A DNA stretch of 64,000 bases, from NCBI RefSeq assembly GCF_001411555.2, contig NC_049903.1:11094362-11158361 (forward strand), given 5' to 3'. The stretch's first letter is position 1. Every line of letters begins with the position of its first letter. Positions 34,360-45,003 of the stretch are shown here, one piece after another. Source of the DNA: Juglans regia (lineage: Eukaryota; Streptophyta; Magnoliopsida; Fagales; Juglandaceae). The position numbers and the translations under genes were made by a program. The notes under the pieces were generated by a model. The model was not told where the DNA came from and ran no database searches. It was given only the letters and a program-made list of their open reading frames with translations.

Positions 34360-34795
34360 TAACCAGTTCGAATGGTAAATTACCATTTATAACTTTATTC
34401 GAACTAAAACCGATCAATTCGAACAAAAACTAACACATTTGAACGACAACCGAGAAATATGGACGTTCGAACAATAAAATATTTGTTCGAACAATATTAA
34501 TATGCAAAACCCCATTCGAATGGATATAATTTACGAAAATAAAATTTATGTTCGAACAGACATAGTTTTTGTTCAAACACAAGTCATTTGACAATTTTCT
34601 TAGTTCGAACGCATAAAATTTGTTCAAACACTCCGTTCATTCAAATATGACCAAATATGGTCATTAGTTTGAATGAATATTTCATATTGTTCTAATGGAC
34701 GGGTCGGTTCCAACCGAGAAATATTCCATTCAAACAGTGTATTGAGACGAAATCGGTTCATCTAACAAAATTTTTTCATTCGAACAGTTCTTACT
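34360..34795. repeat. Right subterminal TTCGAA motif cluster of CACTA
   Basis: About nine exact TTCGAA motifs, mostly as GTTCGAAC or ATTCGAAC, plus several TTTGAAC/TTCAAAC variants, occur within about 430 bp of the right end. This mirrors the left cluster. Both clusters stop before the terminal GAGACGAAA-type stems. Confidence 0.7.
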
Positions 34796-34983
34796 GGATT
34801 CGCTCAATTTCATCTCTAAAAATGATTTTTTGAGACGAAACTTGATTTTTGTCTCTAAAAACTTTTTGAGACAGTCTTTCCGAGATGAAATAGAGACGAA
34901 ATTTTTTCATCTTCAAAATTTTGGACGAAATTTGTGTTTTTTGAGACAATTTTTTGTCTCAAAAAATCAAATCTCTTGTAGTA

Positions 34984-35528
34984 ACTTATTCTGATTCACC
35001 TTATACATATAATTATTATGCCAACTGTCTCTAGTTATATTGTTTTGGTGTACTTGATATATAACGCATTTAATAAAGTGTTTATGTATCATAATTTTAT
35101 TTGGAATAGATATTTTAAAATTTATATCTTACAAATTAAATTTTATCATTTAATTTAATCGATGTACTGGATGATGTTGAAATTAAGAACTCATGATATG
35201 CTGTATACGTCCGCTCAAACGAAACACATCGATCACCCCTGTTGGAAGCCCACACCAAAGGCGTTCAAAGTAATCACATTCAAACTAGCTGTATAGATAA
35301 CCTACCTTTATTTCAATGGAAACGATCGAAAATCATTACAGCCCGAAAAGGAACCTCAAGTACACCAACACAAAGCGTAAAATAATACATTAATAAATTA
35401 ATGGCTGGCTTGAAATTGATATTGATATTTAGTTTTTTTATTCCAGAGATCATTATAAATTTCTTGATGCCAGCTTGCTACTCGTACGTTGTCTGGCGCC
35501 ATGCAATTAGAAATTAAGGCTAAGCATT
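34984..35528. other. Flank between CACTA and AAS copy 2
   Basis: From about 35290 onward the sequence is homologous to the 3' flank of AAS copy 1 (15290-15533), including TTACAGCCCGAAA and ATTCCAGAGATCAT. The candidate AATAAA signal for AAS copy 2 is at 35437-35442 on the minus strand. Nothing else was recognised. Confidence 0.55.
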
Positions 35529-37097
35529 TTAGTTGTTGCTTAGTATGGCAGTCGCATGCTCCTGTACCACCTTCCAAGCCATTATAACGTGTCTTTCCTC
35601 TACCAGAGTTGCACCAACCGCAAACCGTATTACATACATATCCTCAAGTACGGTATGAGTCATGTAAACACGACCTGATGCGTTAATGGACTCCAATAAC
35701 TTCTTGTTAAGCTCATTTGCAGTGGTGATATTTTCTTTTAGTAACATTGGACCATTATCACCCACCTTTCCATTTTGATATACCCCCTTACCCATTGTTG
35801 ATGGCAGATTAATCCTGAAACAAATCATGGCAAAATTTCTGGGGACCACAATCTCGAACCTCTTGTCCATTGCTACAAACCCTTCAAAAAGTTTGGCCAT
35901 TTTAACATGACTTCTCATGAAGTTCCTCAGGTTAGCCGCTCCATAGCTTCTAAGCACGAACCATAACTTTAAGGCTCGGAATCTTCGGCTTAGAGTTATT
36001 TGCCAGTCTTTATAGTCGACCACTTGCTTCGAATCAAAGGCTTTATTTCTCAAGAACTCGGGGTTTGTTGATAGTGATTTTATCAAGGCGCTTGGATCTT
36101 TAACCCAAAGGCAACAACAATCTAAAGAGGTGAAGAGCCATTTATGTGCATTGAGACTGAGTGAGTTTACACCCTCAACGCCATCCATGAAATGCCGAAA
36201 CTCAAAACAAATGCAAGCACTTCCGGCATAAGCAACATCAACGTGGACCCAAAGGCCATAATCTTTTGCCACATCACATAATGACCCTAATGGATCAATG
36301 GCAGTCGTTGATGTTGTCCCCACATTGGCACATAGGTACAATGGGACCAGGCCTGCTTCCATATCTGCACGAATGGCTGATCGTAGGGAGTCTGGTGAGA
36401 GCGCAAATGATGTGGACTTAGTGGTCTTGATGGCTCTGAAATTCTTTGGGTTGATTCCTGCTATTTGTGCCGCTTTTTGGAGTGCGCTATGTGTTTGGTC
36501 AGACCCATAAACTACCAGCTTTTCCATATTTTGCCTCCCAACTCGGCGAAGCATTTGATCCCTGGCAGCGACCATTGTGCACAAAATGGCCTCACAAGTA
36601 GTCCCTTGTATCACTCCACCTCCATTGCCCGAAAATAGAAAAGAGTTAGGCAGGTTGAGCATCCCTCCAAGCCAATCCATGACTATCGTCTCCAGTTCAG
36701 TCGCAACTGGGGATGCAATCCAGTTGAACCCGACCACATTGAATCCAGTGCAAAGCATCTCACAGAGAAACCCTGCTATGCTACTTGTGCATTGGAAGTA
36801 GGCAAAGAAGTTAGGGCTTTGCCAATGCGTTATACCAGGAATAATATGGTCTTTCACGTCTTGGAGAATGGTTTCGATGGGTTCTGGATCATGTGGGGTG
36901 GACTTTGGCAAGTGTTTTTGGAGATATCCTGGTTCAACTTGGCTTAGGACTGGATATTTCTCGATATCTGCATAGTAATCGGCTAGGAAGTCTACGATCA
37001 TGTGGCCTTGTCGCCTAAACTCCTCAGGATCTAGTGGGTTTGTGTTATTGGAAGAAGTCATGTGATTTAGTTCATGGTCAAAATTTAGGCCATTCAT
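35529..37097 (-). CDS. Aromatic acetaldehyde synthase-like (AADC family), copy 2
   Basis: This is an intact single-exon paralogue of copy 1, also 522 residues. An in-frame TAG upstream supports the start at 37097. Core residues are kept: His203 in QTHSA, Asp287, PLP-Lys319 in NAHKW, Phe348 in [10 protein letters not shown] and Ser370 in TLSRRFR. Like copy 1 it therefore has the aldehyde-synthase Phe in place of the decarboxylase Tyr. It differs from copy 1 at otherwise very constant sites: HVDVAYAG instead of HVDAAYAG right after the cofactor-contacting Asp, CANVGTT instead of CATVGTT, and CICFEF instead of CICPEF. These may lower activity or alter specificity. A clear TATA box at 37204-37216 suggests it can be transcribed. 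The frame is open over its whole length, which argues for recent or ongoing selection. Confidence 0.92.
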   Translation of the reverse strand: MNGLNFDHELNHMTSSNNTNPLDPEEFRRQGHMIVDFLADYYADIEKYPVLSQVEPGYLQKHLPKSTPHDPEPIETILQDVKDHIIPGITHWQSPNFFAYFQCTSSIAGFLCEMLCTGFNVVGFNWIASPVATELETIVMDWLGGMLNLPNSFLFSGNGGGVIQGTTCEAILCTMVAARDQMLRRVGRQNMEKLVVYGSDQTHSALQKAAQIAGINPKNFRAIKTTKSTSFALSPDSLRSAIRADMEAGLVPLYLCANVGTTSTTAIDPLGSLCDVAKDYGLWVHVDVAYAGSACICFEFRHFMDGVEGVNSLSLNAHKWLFTSLDCCCLWVKDPSALIKSLSTNPEFLRNKAFDSKQVVDYKDWQITLSRRFRALKLWFVLRSYGAANLRNFMRSHVKMAKLFEGFVAMDKRFEIVVPRNFAMICFRINLPSTMGKGVYQNGKVGDNGPMLLKENITTANELNKKLLESINASGRVYMTHTVLEDMYVIRFAVGATLVEERHVIMAWKVVQEHATAILSNN

Positions 37098-37203
37098 CTT
37101 TGGTACAGCAGGTAGCTAGGAGAAAGAAATGGTTGTGGCTTCTCTGGTTTTCCAGTACTACTACTACATCTTGCTGAGGATGAAATGATATAGGAACGAA
37201 GAG

Positions 37204-37216
37204 CTTATATATATAG
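37204..37216 (-). promoter_or_regulatory. TATA box of AAS copy 2
   Basis: The minus strand reads CTATATATATAAG about 110 bp upstream of the start codon, a usual plant core-promoter distance with a leader of about 80 nt. Confidence 0.6.
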
Positions 37217-37219
37217 TAC

Positions 37220-38054
37220 TGACATGAAGCCTCTTGAGAAATGAAATTCATGTGGTGAATCCATGCAAGTTAGATCGATCGCCTTGTTTTAATACTTGGT
37301 ACTCATGCAGCCACGAATTGAATTATCTCATTCACGTAATTATCTGGTTTGATTTGTGGTCTGGTACCTTACAATCTATGGTTGTGTGCATGGACATTAA
37401 CTACACGGGGCAGGGACCTTTAAATTTGTTCTTTTCAATAACGTGCATGAATCATGCATGTGCATTTTTTTCTTGGAGAATATCTTGCTAATCATCACAT
37501 GATCATCATCAAGTGATATTCTTTTCAATCTTGTGCAGCAAAAACGAAGTTGTGATCTACTACTTGAATCTTTCTAGTTTCCTTCTTTCCTCCCCTGCCT
37601 CCATTTTTCTTTTGTTTTCCCGGCCTGCAAATGCTGTACCTAACGTCTGAGTAATAGACTCGGCTCGTCTTTTTCTAGCCAGCCAGCTAGCTAGCTAGCT
37701 GGTTGAAACAAGAAACAAAAAAAGAAAAACTTCTTTAATTTTTATGTTTGGCAATGAAAACGTCTTGACAGTTCACCGTATAATACGTTAATATATTTTG
37801 CTTGAATTAATAGTTGACTTATTCTCAGGAGCGCGTGAAAATGAAGGATATGTCATTATCACATGTAATTACAATTAACTTTGACAACGCCCAATCGAAA
37901 GAGTTTGTTATCCATATCAAGTTATATTTTCGATTCCTTGTAAAGGTTTGGTAATGTAGGGCCAGATTCTTGTCAACCCGTGAGTGTCCCTTCTTACTAG
38001 GGGGTGTCCCTTCTTATTATTAGACAAAGTTATATATATTTTTTTAGGGGAGCT
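37220..38054. other. Upstream region of AAS copy 2
   Basis: About the first 100 bp (to 37320) still resemble the upstream DNA of copy 1, for example AATACTTGGTACTCATGCAGC. Beyond that no gene was seen. A short (AGCT)n palindrome lies at 37684-37702. Confidence 0.45.
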
Positions 38055-38240
38055 TATCAATATCCATACACACCATACATTATAATTATTATTATTATTA
38101 TTATTTTATTATTATTTTTGTTTTTATTTTTTTTATTTTTTTATTCTTTTTAGACTAATTGAATTTTTCTACTCATAATTTATACACCACATATTTAATA
38201 AGAGAACAAAATAAAAAATTAAGAAATTATGTGTGGTGTT
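38055..38240. mobile_element. Possible small MITE with TTA-rich centre
   Basis: The left part contains CCATACACACCATACATTAT and the right part, inverted, AACATCTAACACCACACATA. These are imperfect inverted arms around a (TTA)n and T-rich core. Target repeats were not identified. Confidence 0.35.
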
Positions 38241-38291
38241 AGATGTTACCCCCTTCTAGTCACAAGAAAAATAAAAATTATGTGTGAAATG

Positions 38292-38591
38292 TGTTGAGTA
38301 TTGTGGAGTCTAATCCACACCGTTCAAGTAGAGTTTCTAGTCGCTTGAGTGGAAGCAAGTCAAGGAGTTCACTCAAGGCAACTCGACAGTGAGCTCGAAA
38401 AGAAGGCAAGTCAAAGAGTTCGTTTGACACCACTCAACATACCGCTCAAGCAGAGGCAAGTCAGATAGTTCGTTCGAAGAGCTGCTCGACAAGTGGCTTG
38501 AGCGGATACTGGAACAAGCTCGCTCAATGCGGGCTTAACACGCCGCTCGAGCGAGCATCAATAACTTTCAAGATTTTAGTGTTTTTCCAAC

Positions 38592-38641
<50 letters not shown>

Positions 38642-38856
38642 GACATATGTCATTTTTTACATATGGCCGTAGGACACGTGTATGTGTGTATAGAAGTCAT
38701 TCTAGACTTGTATTTTGTGATTCCTCAAGTAATAAATATCATCTGCAGCTCTCGTGGACGTAGACAATTGTTGAACCACGTAAATCTTGTGTCGTGTGAT
38801 TATTTTATTATTATTTTTGTATTTATTTTCACTTATTGTCATCATTTTTCACAACA
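38292..38856 (+). repeat. 5' LTR of the copia element, 565 bp
   Basis: It contains many CTCGA/GCTCAAG words, a (CT)n run at 38597-38627 followed by (AT)n to 38642, and the conserved tail TTCACTTATTGTCATC. It is about 240 bp longer than the 3' LTR. Confidence 0.9.
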
Positions 38857-38897
38857 AATTAATATCAAGAGTCAAGGTTTGGGTCTAAGGAAAACTG

Positions 38898-39596
38898 ATG
38901 GCTAGAGAAGAAGTGAAGGTATCAGGGATTGAGAAGTTCGATGGCACGGATTATGGGTACTGGAGGATGCAAATAGAAGACTATCTATATGGGAAGAGAC
39001 TTCATCTTCCATTGTTGGGGAAGAAGCGGGAGACCATGGCGGTTGCTGATTGGGACTTGCTAGATCGACAGGTTCTAGGGGTTATTCGGCTAACCCTGTT
39101 GAGATCCGTTGCATACAACGTCATCAAGGAGAAGACAACTGCGAATCTCATAGTGGCTTTGTCAATTATGTATGAAAAGCCATCAGCGAATAACAAGGTA
39201 CATTTGATTAAAAAGTTATTCAATTTGAAAATGTCAGATGGTACGTTTGTTGCACAACATCTAAATAATTTTAATACTATCAAAAATCAATTATCGTTTG
39301 TTGAAATTGAGTTTGATGATGAGATGCGTGCATTAATACTATTGGCTTCATTATCAAATAGTTGGGAAGCCATGATAATATATGTCAGTAATTTCGCTGG
39401 TAAATCAAAGTTAAAATATGATGATATTTGTGATTTGATTTTGGTTGAGGAGGTGCGCAAGAGCGATTCAGGCGAGACCTCGGATTCGAGTTCAACACTT
39501 AATGTTGATTCTCGGGAGAGATCACAAGATAGGAACTCAAACAGAAGTATATCAAAATCAAAAAATAGGAGTAAGAGCAAGTCAAGGCCTGGGTAG
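38898..39596 (+). pseudogene. copia gag segment
   Basis: An open frame of 232 residues begins MAREEVKVSGIEKFDGTD and includes the WRMQIEDYLYGKRL block and KPSANNKVHLIKKLFNLKM (UBN2-type gag). A Ser/Arg-rich end follows. A stop at 39594-39596 and another inside the following zinc knuckle (C.NCGKAGHIKRNC near 39606-39650) cut it off from pol. Confidence 0.88.
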
Positions 39597-39683
39597 CAAT
39601 CAACTTGCTAAAATTGTGGCAAGGCCGGTCACATAAAAAGGAACTGTAGAAATCTTAAGAAGACGGAGAATTATAGTACTAAT

Positions 39684-40660
39684 GTGGTAACTGAAGAAGT
39701 ACAGGATGCACAATTACTTGCAGTTCATACTCCAGTTGATGACTGGATACTAGATTCAGGGGCTTCATTCCACACAACTTTCCATTGGAAAATAATGCAA
39801 AACTATGTTGCAGATGATTTTGGAAATGTGTATTTGGCTGATGGAGAAGCTTTGAACATGGTGAGAATGAGAGACATTGATATTGCACCCCTATCAAGAA
39901 CAAGTGGACCTTGCAGAAGGTCAGACGCATTCCTGAGTTGAAGTAGAACCTCATCTCTGTTGGGCAGCTCGATTGTGATCATTCAATAGTGTTCTCAAAT
40001 AGCACCTGGAAGGTCACCAAAGGGGCACTAGTACTGGCTCAGGGTAAGAAAACTGGTACACTCTATATGACTACTGGTTTTAATAATATTATTGCTACTA
40101 CCATTACATAGAGCACAATAGATTTGTGACATTGTAGGCTTGGCCATATGAGTCAGAAGGGCATGAAAGAACTACTGTCTAGAGGCAAGCTACCAGAACT
40201 GAAGTCAATTGATCTCGGTATATGTGAGAGTTGTATTTTGGAGAAGCAGAAAAATGTCAGTGTTTTGAAGAGTGGTAGAACTCTGGAAACAGGAAAGCTG
40301 AATCTTGTACACACAGACGTGTGGGGACCATCTCTAGTGGCATCTCTTGGAGGTTCTCGATACTATATCACGTTCATTGAAGACCACAGTAAGAAGGTAT
40401 GAGTTTATTTTTTGAAGCATAAATCTGATGTATTTAATGTGTTCAAAAATTGGAAGGCCCTGGTTGAGACAAAGACAAACTTAAAGTTGAAATGTTTGAG
40501 GTTTGATAATGGTGGAGAATATATTGATGGAGGGTTCAATGAGTATTGTGCAACTCATGATGTTAGAATGGAGAAGACCATTCCTGAAACACCACATCAA
40601 AATGGAATTGTTGAACATGTGAATAGAACCATTAATGAGCGTGCTTCTTGCTAAAAGCAT
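39684..40660 (+). pseudogene. copia protease and integrase segments
   Basis: Protease is recognisable by WILDSGASFH at about 39740-39770 with its active-site Asp. After a frame change near 39900-40130, the integrase N-terminal zinc part (RLGHMSQKGMKELLSRGKL, CESCILEK) and catalytic core (LVHTDVWGPS, FDNGGEYI, PHQNGIVEHVNRTINE) follow to 40660 with a stop at about 40400 and a frame change near 40650. Confidence 0.88.
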
Positions 40661-42785
40661 GAGGCTGCACGCTGGATTACCACCTACTTTCTGGGTAGAT
40701 GCTGTCAGCACTGCCGTCTACTTGATAAACAGAGGACCATCAGTTCCGTTGAATTGTGGATTGCCTGAGGAGGCTTGGAGTGGGAAAGATGTCAAATTTT
40801 CTCACCTTAAAACTTTTGGTTGTCTTTCTTGTGTTCTTGTTGAATCTGGTTCTCGTAGTAAACTTGAGGCTAAATCAAAAAAATGATATTTCATTGGCTA
40901 TGGAGACGAGGCATTTGGCTATCGTTTCTGGGATGATCAAGATCGGAAGATTGTAAGGAGCAAGAATGTGATATTCAATGAAAAGATTATGTACAAGGCC
41001 AAGTCCAGTACAGTTGCTGAAGCAGCTCCCCAAGAGTCCAAATTCGTGAGCTTGGATGACCTACCAGAGGTCACAGTGCAGTACAGAGATGTGAGTGACG
41101 GGGAGAGTGGATCAGGTGCACCCACTCCTATTATTTTGTTGTTAGCTGCAGAGACGTCTACTCATGCAGTTGCAATTCGCAGGTCAGTTAGGACTATACG
41201 TCCCCCACAACGTTTCTCACCAACCATGAATTATATTCTATTGACAGATGGTGAAGAATCACAGATGAGGAAATCTTACAAGATGAAAATTCTAGGAAGT
41301 GGGAGTTGGCCATGAAAGATGAGATGGATTCCTTGCCAGGGAATCAGACATGGGAGTTGACAGAACTTCCATCAAGAAAGAAAGTATTGCACAATAAGTG
41401 GATGTACCGGGTGAAGATTGAGCAAGATGGCAATAAGAGGTACAAGGTCAAGCTTGTTGTAAAAGGCTTTCAGCAGAAATATGGTATTGATTACTCTAAG
41501 ATTTTTTCTCATGTGGTGAAAATCACAACCATCAAGTTAGTGCTGGCTATGGTTACTACTGAAGATTTAATTTCTTGAGCAGTTAGATGTGAAAATAGTT
41601 TTTCTTCATGAAAATTTTGAAGAAGACATCTATATGCACCAACTTGAGGGAATTTTAGTATAGGGAAATGAAGGTTCAGTTTGTAGATTGAAGAAAAGCT
41701 TGTATGGCCTGAAGCAAGCTCCTAGACAGTGGTAAAAGAAGTTTGATAGTTTTATGTGTAGTGCAGGGTACATCAGATGTCAGGCAGATCACTGTTGCTA
41801 TGTCAGACATTTTGACAATTCATACATTATTTTGTTGCTATATGTGGATGACATGCTTATTGCAGGGGTTAGTATTGATGAGATCAATGATATGAAGAAG
41901 CAGATGTCAGAACACTTTGCAATGAAGGATTTTGGGGCTGCAAAATAGATCATTGGCATGAGAATTGTCAGAGACAGAGTCAGAGGTACGTTGAGACCCT
42001 CGCAGACTGAGTATGTGAAAAGGGTACTCAACAGGTTCAATATGGACCAGGCCAAACTAGTTGGCACACCCTTGGGAAGTCACTTCAGAGTAAGCAAGCA
42101 TCAGTCACCAAAGTCAGGGGAGGAACGAGATTACATGAGTAAGGTTCCTTATGTCCCAGCTATTGGTTCACTTATGTATGATATGGTCTGCACAAGACCA
42201 GATACTGCTCATACAGTGGGAGTTGTGAGTATCTACATGGGTAACCCAAGAAAACAACATTAGGAAGCTGTGAAGTGGATTCTGAGGTACATGAAGGGCT
42301 CCTCAGAAGCGTGCTTGTATTTCTCAGTAGAGAGCTTAGAGGTGCATGATTATGTTGATATTGATCTAGCAAGAGACGCTAATAGTAGAAAGAGTACCAC
42401 AGGCTTTGTTTACACTCTGGGTGGTACTTTTGTGTCATGGGGTTCCAATTTGTAGAAAACAGTTTCTTTGTATACTATAAAGCTGAATATGTTGTAGTAT
42501 CAGAAGCTGTAAAGGAGATGATTTGGCTATAGGGTTTCTTGGAGGAATTGGGCAAAGAAAATTAGAAGGGCACTCTCTACAACGACAGTCAGAGTGTCAT
42601 ATTCCTTGCCAAGAACCCAGCATTTCATTCCAAGACTAAGCACATACAGATCAGGTATTACTTTATACGATCATTGTTAAATGATGGACAGTTGTTACTT
42701 GAGAAAATTTGTGGAAGTGAGAACTCTGCTGATATGTTGACAAAGGGTGTTATACTTGAGAAACTGAAGTTGTGCTCAACTTCAA
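40635..42785 (+). pseudogene. copia integrase end, reverse transcriptase and RNase H segments
   Basis: Segments in order: the end of integrase (GLPPTFWVDAVSTAVYLINR, KTFGCLSCVLV), RT ([42 protein letters not shown], and the catalytic LLLYVDDMLI at about 41835), then RNase H (DIDLARDANSRKSTTGFV, YNDSQSVIFLAKNP, H.KTKHIQIRYYFI) to a final frame ending near 42800. Internal stops occur for example at 41577, 41659, 41735 and 42453. The RT YVDD box itself is intact. Confidence 0.9.
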
Positions 42786-42891
42786 TTGGTCTTCTAGCAT
42801 GAATTCAAGGGGAGTGAGTTGCAGAGGTGGAGGATATCATGTTGAGACAGAGGGCGATACAGTGGGTGTACCAGTCTCCAAGTGGGAGAAT

Positions 42892-43219
42892 TGTTGAGTA
42901 TTGTGGAGTTTGGTTCACACCACTCGAGCGGAGTTTCTAGCCGCTTGAGTAGAAGCAAGTCAAAGAGTTCGCTCAAGGCAGCTCGACAGTGAGCTTGAGC
43001 AGAAGGCAAGTTAGAGAGTTCACTCGAAGAGCTGCTCGACACATGGCTCGAGCGGATGCTGGAACAAGCTCGCTCGATGCGGGTTCCTCAAGTAATAAAT
43101 ATCCTCTGCAGCTCCCATGGATGTAGACAATTGCCGAACCACGTAAATCTTGTGTCGTGTGATTAATTTATTGTTCTTTTCGCATTTATTTTCACTTATT
43201 GTCATCGTTTTTCACAACA
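42892..43219 (+). repeat. 3' LTR of the copia element, 328 bp, internally deleted
   Basis: It aligns with the 5' LTR at both ends but lacks two internal blocks. One is about 55 bp (around GACACCACTCAACATACCGC in the 5' LTR). The other is about 180 bp, running from after GATGCGGG to before TTCCTCAAG and including the promoter-proximal CT and AT runs. Confidence 0.88.
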
Positions 43220-43340
43220 AGATGTTACTCTTTTCTAGCCGCACAAGAAAAATTAAAATTAAAATTAAGATTTTTATAATTAAAAATTAAAAAAAAATCA
43301 GCTCTGGTTGGAATGAATATCTATTTTGGATGGTTTAATA

Positions 43341-43531
43341 GAGAAATTCTACAAAAAAAAAAATGTTTTACACCACACATTTCCACTTAACTAACATGTG
43401 CTTTATATTTTTGTCATTCTATTTAAACACACAAAATATTTAAACATTAAGATAGAATGGTAAAAATGACAAATACATCTTAATTAAGTGGAGGTATGTT
43501 GTGTAAGGCTTCTATACATGTAGAATTTCTT
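43341..43531. mobile_element. MULE-type MITE, 191 bp (9 bp TSD, one mismatch)
   Basis: Left end GAGAAATTCTACA and inverse right end AAGAAATTCTACATG are similar. The arms continue with TTTTACACCACACATTTCCA versus CCTTACACAACATACCTCCA. Flanks are GGTTTAATA (43332-43340) and GATTTAATA (43532-43540). The internal arms (TTGTCATTCTAT and ATAGAATGGTAAAAATGACAA) pair as a hairpin. It is a different subfamily from the 11.9, 48.2-48.5 and 60.9 kb elements. Confidence 0.72.
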
Positions 43532-43816
43532 GATTTAATAATAAAGAAAAATTAAGGTATCAAAGTTTGGCACTTACAAATTATGTATATATATATTTAT
43601 GTAGTCAGGTATGTATGGACAGTACCTATTAATCTAACCTCTTAATTAATTTTTCTTTTTAATTTTCTAATTTTTGTGAATTTTCCGCTGAAATATTGCT
43701 AGCTTCAAGCTGCAATTAAACACTCAATTTGATGATTGATCTTGTGCATCGATCCTATTCAACTCCTAAAATATAATTATTTTATCATAAGAATTATATG
43801 TCTAAAATTAAATAAT

Positions 43817-44036
43817 GGATAATGATAAACTTACTACTTCTTACCACATATTTATTACTCATTTTAATTTTTTTTAGTTAATGGTTAAGGAAGTGACTAT
43901 TAATAAAATTGTATATTTTTTTTAATTTTTTCTTAATGATTAAGGATGTTAAAAAACTACTTAAAAAAATAAAAATTTCAAATAAACTATAGAATAGTAA
44001 AAAGGTGATAGGAGGGTAATAAGTCTATCATTATCC
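43817..44036. mobile_element. Possible MITE, 220 bp
   Basis: The ends GGATAATGATAAACTTACTA and, inverted, GGATAATGATAGACTTATTA are clear inverted repeats. Flanks AAATAAT and AAATGAAT are only an approximate target duplication, so the superfamily is uncertain. Confidence 0.6.
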
Positions 44037-44039
44037 AAA

Positions 44040-45003
44040 TGAATTAAGGTTTTGGGATTTTAGGAGATTAGTGTTTAAATAGTAGGAGTTAGGGTTTGAA
44101 TCTTAGGATTTAGAATTTTTATAAGGATTAGGGATTTTTAAAAAATTAGAATGTAAAAAATAATCATGTCATGTGGTGTAGACTTTTTCTAAGATTAGTG
44201 GTATTTTTTATTTTTTATTATTATTATGTGAAGACTTGGGATTGGAAGGGGTAAAATTTGGTTTTATAACATATATCTCAGGTCAGAATGGACACTCATT
44301 AATATTCATGTATCAACAACCTCTATTTAAATTACATTAACAACCTCCATTTAAATTATATCATCATTTTCTATTGAACCATTAATGTTTGGTTGTAATT
44401 GGACCTAAAAAAATAGCTGATTTTTTTCAATCATTTAAATGATAATCAGTTAAAATATTTGCATAACAAGTATGAATGGCGAAGATAAGACAGAGAATTA
44501 TTTTTCTTTCTTGTTTTATATTTGTTCTCATTAGGCTTTCACGCGGCTTTAAAACTCTCCTCTCCTCTCCTCTCCTCTCCTCTGAGCAAGGAGGACCCGG
44601 CTCTTCTTTTACTAATCGGACTACCTTTCCTAGTACTTTCCTTTTAAGCCCTCTACTTTATTCAATTCACGGCCTATTTTGTACGTGGAGCCCATTACAC
44701 TTTCTCTACCTCTTATTAGTTATTTCCTTCTTTCTTTCTTTGCTAAAATTAAGCACATTTCTCTTGAAGAGAAGTTTCTTTTTTTAGCTAAGAGGTCACC
44801 GCCCATAATTTTATTAAAACCTCTCACTTGTAAACAGAAATTGATTGAGGGTTATTCATTAATCTCGCGCAAATATGAGGTGATCATCATGATCTATGCC
44901 ATCATATTATGAGAGCATCTTCATGTTATTAATTTATACAAGGAAGCTTTGTTGATTTCCAAGATCTTACAAGATGTGTTGAACATGAGGAGGGCTTATA
45001 AAT
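44040..45003. other. Non-coding DNA downstream of PLA1
   Basis: This AT-rich stretch has a (CTCTC)n-type run at 44548-44583. No gene was recognised. Open frames at 44476-44912 are low-complexity and lack domain features. Confidence 0.45.

Larger units (their letters stand above)
22846..34983 (+). mobile_element. CACTA (En/Spm) DNA transposon, 12.1 kb, decayed
   Basis: The left end reads CATTACAAGATATTTGAC and the inverse of the right end reads TACTACAAGAGATTTGAT. Both are one base away from the canonical CACTACAAGA start. The 3 bp flanks ATT and ACT are a possible target duplication with one mismatch. Both ends contain inverted GGGACGAAATT-like stems. Inside are a transposase-associated domain, TNP2, DUF4218, DUF4216 and Transposase_24 segments on the plus strand (29097-34190), and a plant-transposon protein gene on the minus strand (23644-24663). 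Dense subterminal TTCGAAC motifs and a 12-copy tandem array are also present. All coding parts are broken by stops and frameshifts, so it is not autonomous. Confidence 0.88.
38292..43219 (+). mobile_element. Ty1/copia LTR retrotransposon, decayed
   Basis: LTRs at 38292-38856 and 42892-43219 both start TGTTGAGTATTGTGGAGT and end CACAACA. Between them the plus strand encodes gag, zinc knuckle, protease, integrase, RT and RNase H in that order. Integrase before RT is diagnostic for Ty1/copia. A purine-rich tract (AAGTGGGAGAA) precedes the 3' LTR. The primer site after the 5' LTR is degenerate. The 5 bp flanks AAATG and AGATG differ by one base. Stops and frameshifts break pol in at least ten places. 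The gag type (EKFDGTDYGYWRMQ) resembles Tork/TNT1-like elements, which is a tentative placement. Confidence 0.93.

Noticed and set aside
44100..44160. GTTAGGGTTTG and similar words that look like interstitial telomere repeats
   Set aside because: Only one or two imperfect TTTAGGG words without tandem order.
44476..44912. Open frames of 77-103 codons near the PLA1 gene
   Set aside because: Composition is simple repeat and poly-pyrimidine; no domains, no conserved start context.
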